Assembly (NCBI GenBank): GCA_000310025.1
Contig: FN649751.1
Span: 978,878-1,042,877, forward strand
Length of the DNA stretch: 64,000 nucleotides
Reading direction: 5' to 3'
Source: Ectocarpus siliculosus
Taxonomy: Eukaryota; Sar; Phaeophyceae; Ectocarpales; Ectocarpaceae
In this document: one piece after another, positions 13,001 through 24,900 of the stretch
How the letters are laid out: every line of letters begins with the position of its first letter
Position numbering within the stretch: the stretch's first letter is position 1
Notes under the pieces: model-generated
The model's database searches: none
What the model was told of the DNA's origin: nothing
The model's input: only the letters and a program-made list of their open reading frames with translations
Translations under genes and position numbers: made by a program

Positions 13001-16000
13001 CACCGCGCCGCCACGTACCCCTAAAGAGAGGCTCCCCGAGAGAGTGGCTACGACATTGTTTCACCACAGCAGAGTCATGATCCAACCGCGATTCGTCCCA
13101 GCCGAGACACAGAGAAAAACCAACCTATTCTCGACACTGCAGCCAGAAAAAACTAAACGCCTATAATGTTCTCCGCACACAGCAGCAGCAACGCTCACCG
13201 ACCACAGCTTGCGGTCGCCCTCCTCGATCCCACCCCACACATCCTCCGCGGTCGCGCCGGTGTAACCGAAGAACGCCTCCCAGGTTGCGCCGCAAACCCT
13301 CGCCCTGTCGGCCGAGTAGTGCGCCTTGATGTCGTCCCTCGCGCCGAACAGGCTGACCACGAACCTCGACGCCGTCTCCTCAGGGGAGGCGCGGTCGAGG
13401 TCGGTCTGCTGGAGACACATGCCGCCTCGAAGACGCAGATGGCAATCTGATATTTGAATACGGTAGGGGGGTGTACGATATTGTATGAAAACTGCGAGGA
13501 CGCCAGGCGGGGGGGGTTCCTCGACCGACGAATGATTTTACATGCTGCATCGTTTGCCCGGCCTTGAAATATCGAAAGGGCACATACACGGTGGTCCCGA
13601 GGTAAAATTTCTCGACTGAACGCTGTGGTTTACAGACTAACGGATCGAGAGTGCAAACAGGAGGTATTGCGGTTGTGCAAAGCGGGCACCCTCATTGCAC
13701 GAAATAAGGACAAACTACAAAGCAGAGATGATACCATGAAAGCGCACCGCTGCCGCGAACAGTACTTTGCGGCCAAGCGCATCTCCAAACACGTAGTAAA
13801 CTGTTCAAAAACACCCGTCGGTTTAGACCGCAATACCAAAACCTTCCGTGCACATCAAACGACACGATTTACTGGGGGTACAAGACTTCAAAACACTGAC
13901 ACTGCCCTAGTCTTGCCTTCCTCGAGAGAACGGATTCCGCTGATGAGGCTTCCTGCACCAACCTCCCAGCCGTCTCTGTCGAAATAGCTGCATTTCGTGA
14001 CGGGCAGTATTCAGAAGGCAGAGCGAAACAACGGGAAAAGGGCGCACTGCGTCTTAAGCCACGCTTTTGTACGTCGCGACGAAGGCCGTAGGTTGCAGTC
14101 ATGATCAAGAGTGCTGATGCAACTGTAGTGAGCTCAGCGAGGAGGGCAGAGACGCTAAGAATAACAGGTATCGATACCTGGACAGGGTGAGGACGTCGGT
14201 CAGCGGAAATTGGCCTGAGTTCCCGGCTCTCGTCCCGAGAGCCGCAAAATCACCGACTTGAACACTGGGCACTTCGACGTGGACAACATCCACACAACTA
14301 TTAATAGAGTCTCCGGGACACCGCTTGAAATCGCCACAACCTAGACATGGTCGATCGCTTCGAGCCCCAAACGTAACATCCCCAAAACACATGCACAAAA
14401 AACGAACCCCGCCAGAGAGCACGCGGACCCTGACATTAAAAAAAAAAGTCAACCTACGAAACACGCCCGGCCACACCCACCAGTGCTCAACCACTGCCCC
14501 GCCTGCGACCACGCCGGCCCCGTGTAGGCTGCTGTTCACCACCACCGCTGGGGGGTCGTTCTCCACCGAGCAGGCAGCGCCCACCACGCTGGACGCCCTG
14601 CAGCCACAACCAATACGGGGAGGAAGACGAGCGAAGGCCCTTTTCTGTTAAGGTCTTGTAAATTTGATGTGGAGGCGACATGTTTTCAGAAGGAAGCCAG
14701 CCGCGGCACCTGAAAACCAACGATTCATTGCTGATGCAGCCCAGCACAGGTGGCTCCCGCGATCAGAGAAACGTGTCGAGGAGAGCTGCCAGCAAGTGTT
14801 CGCGGGACATGCCGCCGCCGTCACCAAGGGGCACTGCCAACAAGTATAATGTGCGGCATGCCATCACCGTCACCAAAGACCAAACAGCTAAATAACGATT
14901 TTCGAAGAATGTGGGTAGCCCACCAAAAGAGTGCGCTCGAACCGGCACTTTTTCGGGTGTTACTACCAACGCTCCTTGGACGAAATGCACCGGCAGGGCT
15001 CCCCCAACTGGGGACTACACCCACAGCCCGCAATCCTATGATGCCTGCATCACGGCTCCGCTGGCTGTTTGTTGGTGAAACTCGAGCACGCACGAGAGAA
15101 CGAATCCTTTGTCGTTGTTTGCGGGCAGTACCGTTTGTGTCCAATGGTGAGCACCTTCGGCATCGACAAACCTGTCCGTGTTGGGTCTTTCGCGAGACCA
15201 TCTGCCGAAACCATCCGCTTTAACCACCACCATCCATGAATGGCGAGCCCGGAGTCCGCAGTACAACGAGAAACCGTGGCGTGTACACATGGGCAGCCAA
15301 ACATGGCGCATGTGAACTGCGGCAAGGCGTCGACATCGGCCTCACCGCCCACAAAGCGACCAAAACATGTCACAAGCAGCACCGCACAGACGCATCCGCG
15401 CAAGCCACGACGGGTCGGAACGCAGCAAAACGACCCTACTGTACCTGGCAGTCAAACCGTATGGCTCGATGAACTCCGGCAGTCGGAGCGTCAACATCTC
15501 CATCAGCTCTGGGGTAGTGCCCAGGTGCACGAACGTTGCACCTTGGAGAAGCAGGGCGCCCAGAGGGAACCCGCTCAGGGCGTCCCAGATCTCCCGCCTA
15601 GCCTTGGAGACGTCGTGGTCGGGAGGGAGGACGTGGCCGCACGCTTCGAGATAGGCGTCAAGCGTCCCTGCTTGTAGAGCATCAACACGCGGGGGTTGCA
15701 TGGGAAGCGTTGTAGCAGCTCGGCATCATCAATAGCGGGACAACATAACTGGAAGGAGGGCAGGCCCAAAAGAAAATGACTTCCGTGACAAACCGTGAGA
15801 GTATCTAGGAGTAGACGTGTTCGACAGCCTCTGCAACAACGTCTCAGGAGCTCCTTCAGAGCATGCGATAAAATTGGGGTGAGCGAATCTCCATCAACCC
15901 CGCTGGGTTAGAAAAAACGCAGCTTCTACGTTAGGTCTCTTCCACTGATCCCTGCTAAAGCCGACGACCACGCCTTTTCGGAACAATTCCTCAACCAATC

Positions 16001-18999
16001 AGCTACTGGGTGGTTGTTGTTTTAAGGATATTGACTGAATCGCGTGGCCTGAGCGGCATGAATCCACGCGCCAGCGGTAAGCACCTTCGGCGCTCTCTCC
16101 GGTACCCCCTCCCGTCCTGAGCGCCAGCAGCAGGTCCGAATACAGCTCCAACCTCAGCGCGGAAGCCCCCCCGGCCACACCACGCGAGGTGCACCCCTTG
16201 AACGTCTCCGAGTGCGCAAGGCTCGTCAGAGCCCGCGTGGCCGCTCCCGAGAACACCACGACGCCCGAGTCGATGGCGACCTCCGGGTTGGCACTAGGAT
16301 CGTGGTTGGGATTTCCAGACTCGTTCTTTGGCGCCGCCATGCCGCCGGGGTTGAGGAAGGCTCCGGACGCCTCTGCCTCCTCCCGGGAGGGTTTCTGGAG
16401 GTACCTGGTGGGTGGGGATTCGTCGTTGGCGGTGGCGCGCGGTACGGAGGCAGAGTTGCTGTGGAGGGAATCGCGGCACGGTCTTCATTGCGGACGCGGT
16501 GTGTAGGTTGCGGGTTGGGCCAGGGTTCGTCCCTCATGTGTAGGTTAAAAACCTTCGACCACCGGTACTGGTCCAACTGAAGCGGACGCTTTCCGTGGTC
16601 AGCCGAAGTGTACAGCAGTACCCGAAGAGGTGGCACGAATGGACGTAGAATCCACAGAAAACAAGATGCTCCAGAGAATCAACAACGGGCGTCAGCACAG
16701 CAGACAGGCAACTACCCATATCCCGTGAACCAATGAAGGAGTACGTCGGGCTCCCGTCTATAGCGACCCAATAGATTCACAGCAGAAGGGGAAACAACTC
16801 CTAGTGCCCGGGCGGGGGAGCTCGAAGTTCGAAAAAGCAACCGTGCGAGCACGTATTCAAGATCACAGCAGCACGCCGGAAACAATGCTGGCACCCGGCT
16901 GACAAGCCTTTCAACTAAAAGGAGAGCTCACTTCCTGACCCCCGTGATGCCGTGGCTCTCCTGCCCCCCACCGCCGCCGCCCCCGTCCAGGCAGTACACG
17001 CCGTGGTTGGAGGCGTATTTCGCCGCATCCGCAGCGATCGCCAAACCGGCCACGCCCCCGGCGGCGCCGCTCTGTTGGTCGAACGACCAGTCGGCGGTGG
17101 CCGCCACCTCGGGAGGAACCAGCAGCATGACGTCACACGCAGTAACGACCAGCGTTCCGGGTTCCAAACTCCCGGACGAACCTCCGGAGAACAGGCGGCT
17201 CAGGTGCTCGAGCAGCAGGTCCATCGGGGTGTTGCACCTGCCGCTGCCGCTGTCTCCGCAGCTGTTGAGGGCGGACCACGCCTTGCCACAGACGCATTGC
17301 GTTGGGGACCTCTGGCTGTCGCCACCGCTGTGCACGAGGAGGACGCGCGCGGCGGCCAAGCCCTGGGGGTCTTGGTTATCGTTGGACAGCTGCGCCGCCC
17401 GGAGAGCTTGGTGGATCTGCAATGTGTATGTGTACGTTGGTAGTTGTGGTCCCATCAATTGTGGACGCCGGTTTTGTCGGGGGGGGGGGGGGGCGGGGGG
17501 TTCTTTCGGTGTGTTTGGACGCACCAGCTGGGTTCAAAACAGGATTTGTGATGATGGACTGAGAATGCACACCCCTGGTCACAAAAAAATGGTTTTGGCG
17601 CTTGCTTGGAAACCCTGCAGGCGTGTTTCGGATTTTGATGAAAACCGGTTCTCATTTCGGTATTACGTTTTCGGAAAAACGCCTCTGGTCCGGTTATCGT
17701 ATTCCGGTATTTTTTTTCATCCGGTGTCCATCTCTTTATTGTGATGATGCCACAATCATTTCGCGTCACTTAGAGAAGATAGTTGATGTTGCAACTATCC
17801 TAGGATAGGTTTGGTAGAGTATACCCATACCTCGGGTCGGGTAGCTTTATTGGCTATACATGTTACCCAGTTTTTGGGCAGGGTATGTCATACCAAAGTT
17901 TCCCAATGCTCGGGTACAGGTAATACCCGAGTGCAACCCGGATACGCGAGTTTTGCATACCCTACCAAACCTATCCTTGCAACCATCCCCGTGTACGTTC
18001 AGCGGTCTCTCTATCGTCGTTCGAAATCGAGCAGCGAACGTAGACCGTGTGAACTGCTGAAATAACAACCAACTTCCCGTTCAGCTGGTACCTTGCAATT
18101 GTGCTTCGCAGGTCTCGCTTACATGTCCATACCAACGCATGTGCACAGGTGCTTACCAGTATGGGCTTTCCAGCGTGCCATGTCGTGCGTAAAAAATGCA
18201 CACCGACCTAGGCCGCCCCTATTCGAATATAGCGGGGGGGGCTCAGTAGTGCGGTATGGACCAGACCAGTATACCGGCACTATTCAGAGGGACCGGCACT
18301 ATTCAAAGTACTGAACGACTTGGGCGATTCAGTCTGTGCTCGCCCGAACCGGCCGACTGAGGGCTGAGGGCCCTTTCTGCCGAATTGCGGTGTCCACACG
18401 TGGAAGAGGGCTGGTACAAAAGACACGCGAGACACCAAGAAAAGGAAAAAACCTACCCTCGCATTCGTGCAAGAGCACCCCACTGCACATGCAGGATTAC
18501 ATGTGTGGGAGACTACAGGAGAATGTGGGAGCAAGAGTTGACCTACAGCTGCTGTAGATCCATCATCCGGCTGAACAAAAATCGAATGTACCTTTCATGA
18601 AGAACAATTCCACTGCATGAAGACATCAACTTTCCTCGCACCCACCTCCAGCACAGCGTTCAGAGTACCGCCTCCAGAGCCGATCCTCACTCCTTCGGGA
18701 TCAGACACGGCCAGAATCAGCACCTCCTTCGTTCCTTCTGTCCCGTTCACGCCCACCCTGTGCACGAGCTCGTCGAGGTACGCCTTGGCAGCTCTCGGGT
18801 TGGGTGCCGTGATGGCGAGGCAGTCGAACGGAGAATCTTCCGGCACGAGGCATCGCTGGTGGCAACAAGCGCCGCGGGCTTGATTCGCGGCGCCCGCATC
18901 CTCTGCCAGGAGTGTCTCGGAAATATCAGCCATTTGTTGCTTTCGGAGTGCCGCCGACAGTGACAAGAGCACGGCCGGTGGGATGCGCACTGCGGACAC
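1084..18999 (-). CDS. FKGP: Bifunctional L-fucokinase / GDP-L-fucose pyrophosphorylase, 13 exons, 3' end beyond window
   Basis: This is a salvage enzyme that phosphorylates L-fucose and converts fucose-1-phosphate plus GTP to GDP-fucose. Exons in transcript order: 18999-18646, 17416-16932, 16404-16085, 15667-15445, 14597-14481, 14297-14254, 13446-13199, 12686-12338, 9025-8741, 7677-7324, 3040-2305, 1995-1694, 1149-1084. All phases agree, giving about 1294 residues so far. The acceptors at 7677 and 3040 and the donor at 12338 are the least certain junctions. The N-terminal pyrophosphorylase has [16 protein letters not shown] (about residues 100-115), LVHSGGDS and ASNHGV, then a left-handed beta-helix-like part. 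A helical linker with ARHYERAA follows. The C-terminal GHMP kinase has [14 protein letters not shown] and the ATP loop [16 protein letters not shown]. The last visible exon has [15 protein letters not shown]. The expected next motif (GGGWQDQ-like) is absent to the left, so the gene runs off the edge. An Arabidopsis homologue has about 1055 residues; this protein is longer. Confidence 0.93.
2400..2960 (-). other. Low-complexity and coiled-coil insertion inside FKGP exon 11
   Basis: Within exon 3040-2305, between the end of the helical linker (ARHYERAA, then SLFVELPP) and the kinase motif [14 protein letters not shown], there are about 120 extra residues. The first part is rich in Gly, Asp, Thr and Ser. 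The second is a charged Glu/Gln/Arg helix that would form a coiled coil ([12 protein letters not shown], then [20 protein letters not shown]). Plant FKGP proteins, as I recall them, have only a short linker here. The insert could be an algal-specific spacer or oligomerisation segment. Confidence 0.6.
3423..3798. other. Good copy of sequence duplicated in distorted form at 4362-4737
   Basis: Ordinary FKGP intron sequence that ends at a run of about 21 G (3799-3819). The same sequence reappears immediately after the N gap with many bases replaced by runs of C, G or T and with nearly the same length. Confidence 0.7.
3820..4261. other. Probable assembly artefact: homopolymer-distorted copy of 4760-5201
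   Basis: After the poly-G tract, base composition collapses into runs of C, G, A and T. The order of recognisable words follows 4760-5201 at the same spacing: GTAACTGCC, CCTTTTAACAC, TTGGTTACC, then poly-A. The length is also equal, about 442 bases. This is the pattern of a read that slipped at a homopolymer, not of real DNA. Confidence 0.8.
4262..4361. other. Assembly gap (100 N)
   Basis: Exactly 100 N, the conventional placeholder for a gap of unknown size. It separates two distorted sequences that are each copies of the good sequence on the opposite side. Confidence 0.95.
4362..4737. other. Probable assembly artefact: homopolymer-distorted copy of 3423-3798
   Basis: Words such as ATGGCCGCTTGCCATT, TTCTCCCCAGG, GGTGAGCTTGGA and CAAGGTTTTG occur in the same order and spacing as in 3423-3798. 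Intervening bases have turned into G or C runs. It ends at another run of about 22 G (4738-4759). Confidence 0.8.
4760..5352 (-). repeat. Dispersed repeat with tRNA-like end, copy 1
   Basis: A unit of about 590 bp that recurs in opposite orientation at 26378-26970. On the minus strand its end carries a tRNA-like stretch (GGTCAATGGTCAAACGACTA) followed by GAGTACACC and the poly-C tract. The other end (5221-5350) holds two tandem copies of a 60-65 bp unit containing TTTTACAACGTCGTTGCCAA. A-rich tracts lie between (5160-5190). The structure resembles a non-autonomous retroposon, but the family is not recognised. Confidence 0.65.
6536..6645 (+). repeat. Short retroposon-like repeat with A/C-rich tail, copy 1
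   Basis: About 75 bp starting ATGGCTTTAGCATTTTTGTG and ending TTTAATGTGAAG, followed by an AAAACAAACAAA-type tail. The same unit with its tail occurs inverted at 51380-51500. A shared 5' start plus an A-rich tail suggests a SINE or the 3' end of a LINE. It sits in an FKGP intron. Confidence 0.55.
9089..9640. repeat. Long inverted repeat (foldback element) centred near 9342
   Basis: Two arms of about 270 bp are reverse complements of each other. The inner 60 bp are almost perfect: CCAGCCCAGGCACCCC at 9323-9338 pairs with GGGGTGCCTGGGCTGG at 9356-9371. The outer parts share GCCGGCTCCCGTCATTTTGC at about 9127 with its complement near 9580-9600. It is a foldback or MITE-type insertion inside the FKGP intron, only about 60 bp from the acceptor of the exon at 9025-8741. 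Confidence 0.75.
17802..17977. mobile_element. MITE-like element, 176 bp, inverted terminal repeats
   Basis: The left end AGGATAGGTTTGGTAGAGTA is matched by the complement of the right end, TACCCTACCAAACCTATCCT. The interior is itself largely palindromic and rich in GGGTA and TACCC words. GCAAC occurs on both sides, a possible target duplication, but bases between it and the left repeat make this unsure. It lies in the first FKGP intron. Confidence 0.65.
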
Positions 19000-20358
19000 G
19001 CGTGATGTGTGAGCGAACCCACAGCGTGCCTGTGGTTGCCAACTGCGGAGTGTTTTTTTTTTATTATGCGGCGGAATTGCCAGGGGAGGCCGGCTGTCAC
19101 TTTTTTCTGCCCAAAGTGTTCACGTATCGTTGCGCATGCAAGGCCAGTCGCCCCGGTAGTCTACAGAACGCACTACCTTTGACGCCGATCGCTGTTGTGT
19201 GTTTTGTTTTCCGCCCATCAGCCATATTTTTGCTTCGCGTTCATCCGCTCCGGCACATCCCCTCGCCGAACTACTAACATCTGCGGTGCCCCCCCTTTGG
19301 CGTCCCTGGGAACAAATGGCCAAGTACCAAAGGCTGGTCGCCCCACAGCCAGAGGAGAGACAGAGAAGGCCCGTGCTCGATGAGAAGCCGTGGCAAATCG
19401 GACGCACCGAGGCCTAATTTAAGTTCCCACACGCCCAGGATGAGCCCTGATGAGCATCCCATCCGAGTTGTGCCGCTAGAATCGAGACGATGGCGGAACA
19501 AAGTGAGTTCGTTGATACACCGCACAGAGCGAAATGCTTGGAGAGGTTGGGTTGTGTGTGCGTGTGTATGCTGCTGCTGCACGCCTCATCCACACACACA
19601 CGATGATGCAGATGTATATTTCATGCATTGCTGGTCCTGTAGCGATTGGTTCTTACTTCATGTACAGCTGTCTGCGGCACCGTGACCTATGTATGCATAC
19701 GCGAACCTACGCTTGGTACCAACAGCTATATTCCGTGGTGTCCATGGAGTCCATGGATCCACACGCAACACCCAGCAGTACGGCAGTAGTGCCCGATAAG
19801 GGAATGCGTATCCCCTGCCTTCAAGTGTCAGCCTCTCAACGAAACCGCCACTTCAAAAGGCGAACCTACATAGCCCATCCACACTTCATCTGATACGAAA
19901 TTACGAAAATACATTGCTGCGAGCCCTTCAGCGATCGCCCTCTCTCCCTCACAACGCGGGCTTTGCGACTAACCCAGTTGTGTGTTCGTCCCATTTAGCG
20001 GTTTCACGTTTCGACAGTGCATGGCCACTCGTGAATCAGAAATAAACGTTATTTTCGTTGTTTCTGTTTACAAAAAACACAACAAATAATTCACTTCTTC
20101 CACAGGTAAGAGTCGGGTTTAGATACTTGTAGTGTAGAAAATCAAACCCATTTGTATCGTAGTCTGTTTGACATTGTTCTCTCGAGACAAGACAGAGGCA
20201 GCAACGTCGAACGACCGTCCTCGTGTTGGGGCGTCTGTCAAGACCGTATATATCAATGAGCAATTCCTGGTGGCAACAGCTGCCCTACGCCGACCACGCA
20301 CGCTTGACCGATTCGTTAGCAGTTACCTCCCTCCCCTTGCCCTTCTCCACTCAGAGCC
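19000..20358. promoter_or_regulatory. Divergent intergenic region between FKGP and the sulfotransferase
   Basis: The start codons of the two genes face away from each other across 1359 bp, so this segment must hold both promoters and 5' leaders, or one shared promoter. An AT-rich stretch lies near 20036-20100 and a TATATA word at about 20245, but I cannot assign a core promoter. No other gene is evident. A CA/TG-rich tract lies at 19552-19605. Confidence 0.5.
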
Positions 20359-21920
20359 ATGCGGCTAACTGACCAGCGCGGAAGCGTGCCGTGTATTTTA
20401 CAAGCGTTGTCTACCTCCGTTCCCGCGGGGCGGCCCTCATTCCAGCAGGTGGCGTTGGTGGTGACTCTCTGTGTCTTGCTGGGAGTTCTCATGTGGGTAG
20501 GGGGCGGCGGGCTAGACATTCAGCCTAGCTCTTCCTCAGACGAAGCCCAGCATGGCATGACTCCGAACGCCTCCGGCCGCGGTAAGCAAGGCGTGTACTT
20601 TTTTGTGCCAGTACCGTAGGAGGCGGAGAGATGGCACCCCGACTTTCAAAGCTCGATTGCTCCACGTGGGTGGGGAAAGGACCCGATACGTCTATACGGA
20701 AAGCCGTCGACGAGATGTTTCCAAAACCACCATTATGGGTGTTGGCACAAGCGAATATGTATCCGTATGAGGCGTAGAGATGGCACCCCCGCCTAGGCCG
20801 ACTTTCAACGCTCGATAGCTCCACAACCAAGCGGCTGCGGAAAGACCCCCATACGTCTGTCTATACAGAAAGCCCTCGATATGATGATTCCCAAACCACC
20901 GTTGTTGGTATTGCCACAAGCTTGGTTTTGGAGCAATCGCGCTTTGAAATTTGTCTCTATAACGGGGGTGCCGTCTCTACCGCCTCTTACTCATGTTCCT
21001 GCGCGTACGGCGTCCGGGGTGGGGGAGGCGGAGGTACCCCGCCGCCAGCGAGGGCCTCGGGAGGCGACGTTTTATGTCTCTGTTTGGTTCGGTGTGTACT
21101 TGGTTACCCCACGATTGGCAGGTAGATCGACTCTTCCCTTCCTTCGATCTACGGAACCAGACGTGCCAAGGTTCGGTAGGACTGACCCTGCTGTTATAAA
21201 AGGTTTGACAGCGTCTGTTCAGCGTTGTGTGTGCCCCCCATCTTACTCCTAGACGCACAATGGAAGCTGCGCGCTCTCAAACCCCACGTGTGCTTGTCGT
21301 AGCTCGCCCTCGATCTACCCCCCCCCGCGCGCTCTACGTCGCGGGTCTAATTTTTTCCCCGCGTTTATTGTCGTCGTGCGACGGCAGAGGGGGGGCTGAA
21401 GCCTAAGTCGGCCGACAGACAGGCAGACGCTTTCGAGGGGGAGTTAGACGTCGTTCTGAAAAAGTCTGCAGCTTCGAGGGGGCTCAACGACTCCGAGATC
21501 GAAGAGGCGAGGGTGGCGGCAACGGACGCCGTCAGAGAGGCGTTACGGAAACCCGGGGATCTCCCTCCGCGTTCCATCGATGGAATCTTGTCGGCATCCT
21601 GCGACCTCCAGGTGGAAGGCTTGCCCCTTTACCACGACAAGGGGCAAACGTGCTGCAAGGCGGCCCAGAAACCACCGGCACAGCAGCAGGCTCATTCCAA
21701 AGACAACGGGCCGCAAGGGAGGCGTGGGCTGGAGGCGGCGGAGGGGGAGGGAGGTGAACCCCTGCCTGGGGTGCTGAGAACGACGCAGAGAGCGGAGGCG
21801 GCCGGGGAGAACGAGGTGGCGTGCTTGCCGAGCTTCATTATCGCGGGAACGCAGAAAAGCGGCACTACGGCGCTCACGGGTGAGAGGGAGAGGTTAAGCG
21901 AGGGACAGGGGTAGGGCGAT

Positions 21921-21956
<36 letters not shown>

Positions 21957-24900
21957 GGGGGGTTAGTATTGTTGTTGCAGCTGCTGTAGAGTCGTCATGG
22001 GGGTGTCGTGGCAACCAACCTAGCATGACCGAGCTTGGGTTGTTGAGGTAGAGCAAGCACCGGCTCTTTCGCCGGCCGGTGGCACAAGAGCTCCCCCTTC
22101 CTGTTGGGTTGGCAGAGTCTGTGTACTGTACAGGAAGAAACAAGACCGAGACGTACATATCGACGCAGGCTGTGGTGTGATCGTCGAAGTAAGAAGGATA
22201 CTGCCCCGTGCGTATATGTCGGCTGGCCGCCGACAGTACTGTCGCCATTGTCACAATTTTCCTACTTTTGGACATGTTTGGTGTTCCCGGAAAACACTCC
22301 TACTGCCACTAAATGCTGGTGTGCAGGCGACACGTTTTGCTCGACCTGGTGCCTACGAGATCATGGCAACGTAAAGATCATGCACAATGATGCTGACGAT
22401 GAACACGTCCAGCAACACGAGTCGAAAAATTTGAAGCTGCAGTACCGCTTCCACCGCCATCAAGAGCGACGGCGACTCAAGCGGCAGCAACGCACTCAAC
22501 GAAAGGGACATCAAAGAGAGCGCTGACAACCAACCACAATAACTTGAGCAAAAAAAAAACAACACCATGAAATTTTCTGGAAACACAGCGACAACGGTCA
22601 TGAATGACAAGAGTTGGGCATTTCCAACCTGACAACGACATCAACATGAACCATCAAACTTAACCCGCGACAGGCATACTGGAGAAACACCCGCTGGTGA
22701 TGATGGCGGAACGGAAGGAACTCCATTTCTTCGACCACAAAACTCCTAACCAGATCAACGCGGCGTCATACGCGTTCAACTTTCCAAGGTAGGAAGAAAC
22801 ATCAACCGACTGCTGTCGGGACTGCTGAATTGGAGTCCTCCACTGTGCGTTTGGAAAGGAGCATGTTCCGACGTACTTCGGTTTCCCAGAAGAAGAACAG
22901 GGAAGCAGGGAAGGGGGGTCCGTTTTCCTGCAGCAAGGCCTGTTTTTTTGGGGTTTGTCGCCCACCCGGGCCCGGAGGGGTTACAACGGAGCTTTTTAGG
23001 CCCATGGTCGGGACCCCCCCCCCCCCCCCACGCCCCTCGCTCACACTGGTCGGCGTGTGGGTAGACACTCCGGAAGGGGCGAACCTCCCCTCCGGTAGCC
23101 TTCCATACCGGTGGTCCCCCTTGAGGGTTGGCGTGTCAAGGATGTCATCGTCCAAGCTGGTCGGAGTCGGAATTACGGGAGGGTACAATTTTGTTTTGGT
23201 GGCGCTTGGTTACTGCTGCGGAGCATCCATTTGCCAACACGGGTGTCCATCCCCGCTCAACCTCGTCCGGCAGCGTCAGAATACGATTGATGCGGTAACG
23301 CTAGGCAGGACGAGGCGACAGCCACTGGGTCGCCATCCAACCCTCTCACGAGTCCAGTCTGTCGCACCCCGCCCTTCCGCTGGACGTGCATAGTTCGACG
23401 ACCACAAGCCTTGAATCAGCAGCACTACCACTTGCGCCCCGCATCCTGTCCGCATCTCGTTTTGCCCGACCCTGTCGTTGCCGCAGTTTTAATGCCTCCC
23501 AGGCAATGGAACACCGAGCGCCGTTCGTGGTGGGCGAGGCGACGCCGTTCTACCTTGCCAGCCGAAAGGCCTGCATGAACATGAGAAAACTGGTGGGTGC
23601 TGTATAGCGCGTGGGAGTCGGGGCAAGCCGTTGTTGGTCGTGCGCACAAGATTATGGTCATCATACAACACTATGAATTAGTTCCCGGACTCTTTATCTG
23701 TCTGTCGAGGAGATGCATTTTTTGTTGTGTTTTTGTGATCATATTAACAAAAATCATGGCGAATTTGTAATGAGCACGCGCTTCTGGAAGACGTGGCGAG
23801 TCACGGCAGTCTACTTTCAGACGCGCAGACGGTTTCATGTCTGAAAATGCCCGCGATAAAACTTGTCAGTTGTGAGTCATCGAGCGTGCATCCATACGAT
23901 GAAAAGTGGCGGGAATGCGCAAGAAAATGCGGGAAAATGTGAAGAGTGTTCACGTTTCCACCGGTGGGCTCCGCGTACATACGTGATAGTCGGTCGGCCA
24001 TAAGGATGCTGCATGCGTGCACACAATGCACCTCGCGAGTGAGTACATGTCGAGGGTGCTCGCGAGAAGTGCGAGGCATTCGGTCAGGGAGGTTAGGGTC
24101 ACGAAAACGCGCTTCAGAACAGTGGAAGAAGTTGGTGCTGGCAACAAGCAACGGAGGGCGCAGAGGTGTCGTATCCCTGATTTCGCGGAGCCCCCGCGAG
24201 GGTGACCCCGGTCGCTAGTGAAACATCCGTCGCGATTTCAACAGCACAAAGGAGATGTTTCTGCGGTTGGTTTGTGTTTGGCCTGCGACCATTGGGGGAG
24301 TCTTCTCTCTCACACACACCCTCACCGTCCCCAAGGACCAGCGACACTGAGGTGTTATACGCAGACACTAATTCACCCACAACAACAACAAGCGAACAGT
24401 AAAGGGGTGCAGGGGCTGTGGGGCTCCTTGGGGCGCGTGTCAGCGGTCAAAGGGGGAAGGCCGCTCCACCGCTAGCCTTCTCTGCACCCTGCGACGCATC
24501 CATTGCCCGAACGTGCTGCCCACCGCAATATCAGAGAGTGCGCACATCCGACACAGCAGAGATTGGTAACTTGCTTTTGTTTCGCTGCTGAGGTTGATGT
24601 TCGCCTTCTCTACCGCGAAAATGCCCCCCCACCCCCCACCCCGCCTTGCCGTTTCTTTTTGGTCAGGTTCCGGACGTCCGGTTGTTGGTTCTCGTGAGGG
24701 ATCCTGTTAAGCGGGCCTACAGCGAGCACCAGATGAAGGTATGGGGGTGGGTATGGGGGGGTGGCATGATCTTGTACTAGACCCTCTGGGTCGGCCATTT
24801 TTTGCTGGTAAGACGTTGCCATCCCACTCGCACGGGATGTGGGGTCGAAGCATGTCCCGACGATGGCGATGGTTGATGAAGGTATGCGGGGTGTGACATG

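Noticed and set aside
16944-17744. 266-codon plus-strand frame
   Set aside because: It is antisense to the FKGP exon at 16932-17416. The minus strand carries the recognisable motifs LVHSGGDS and ASNHGV, and the plus frame has no domain.
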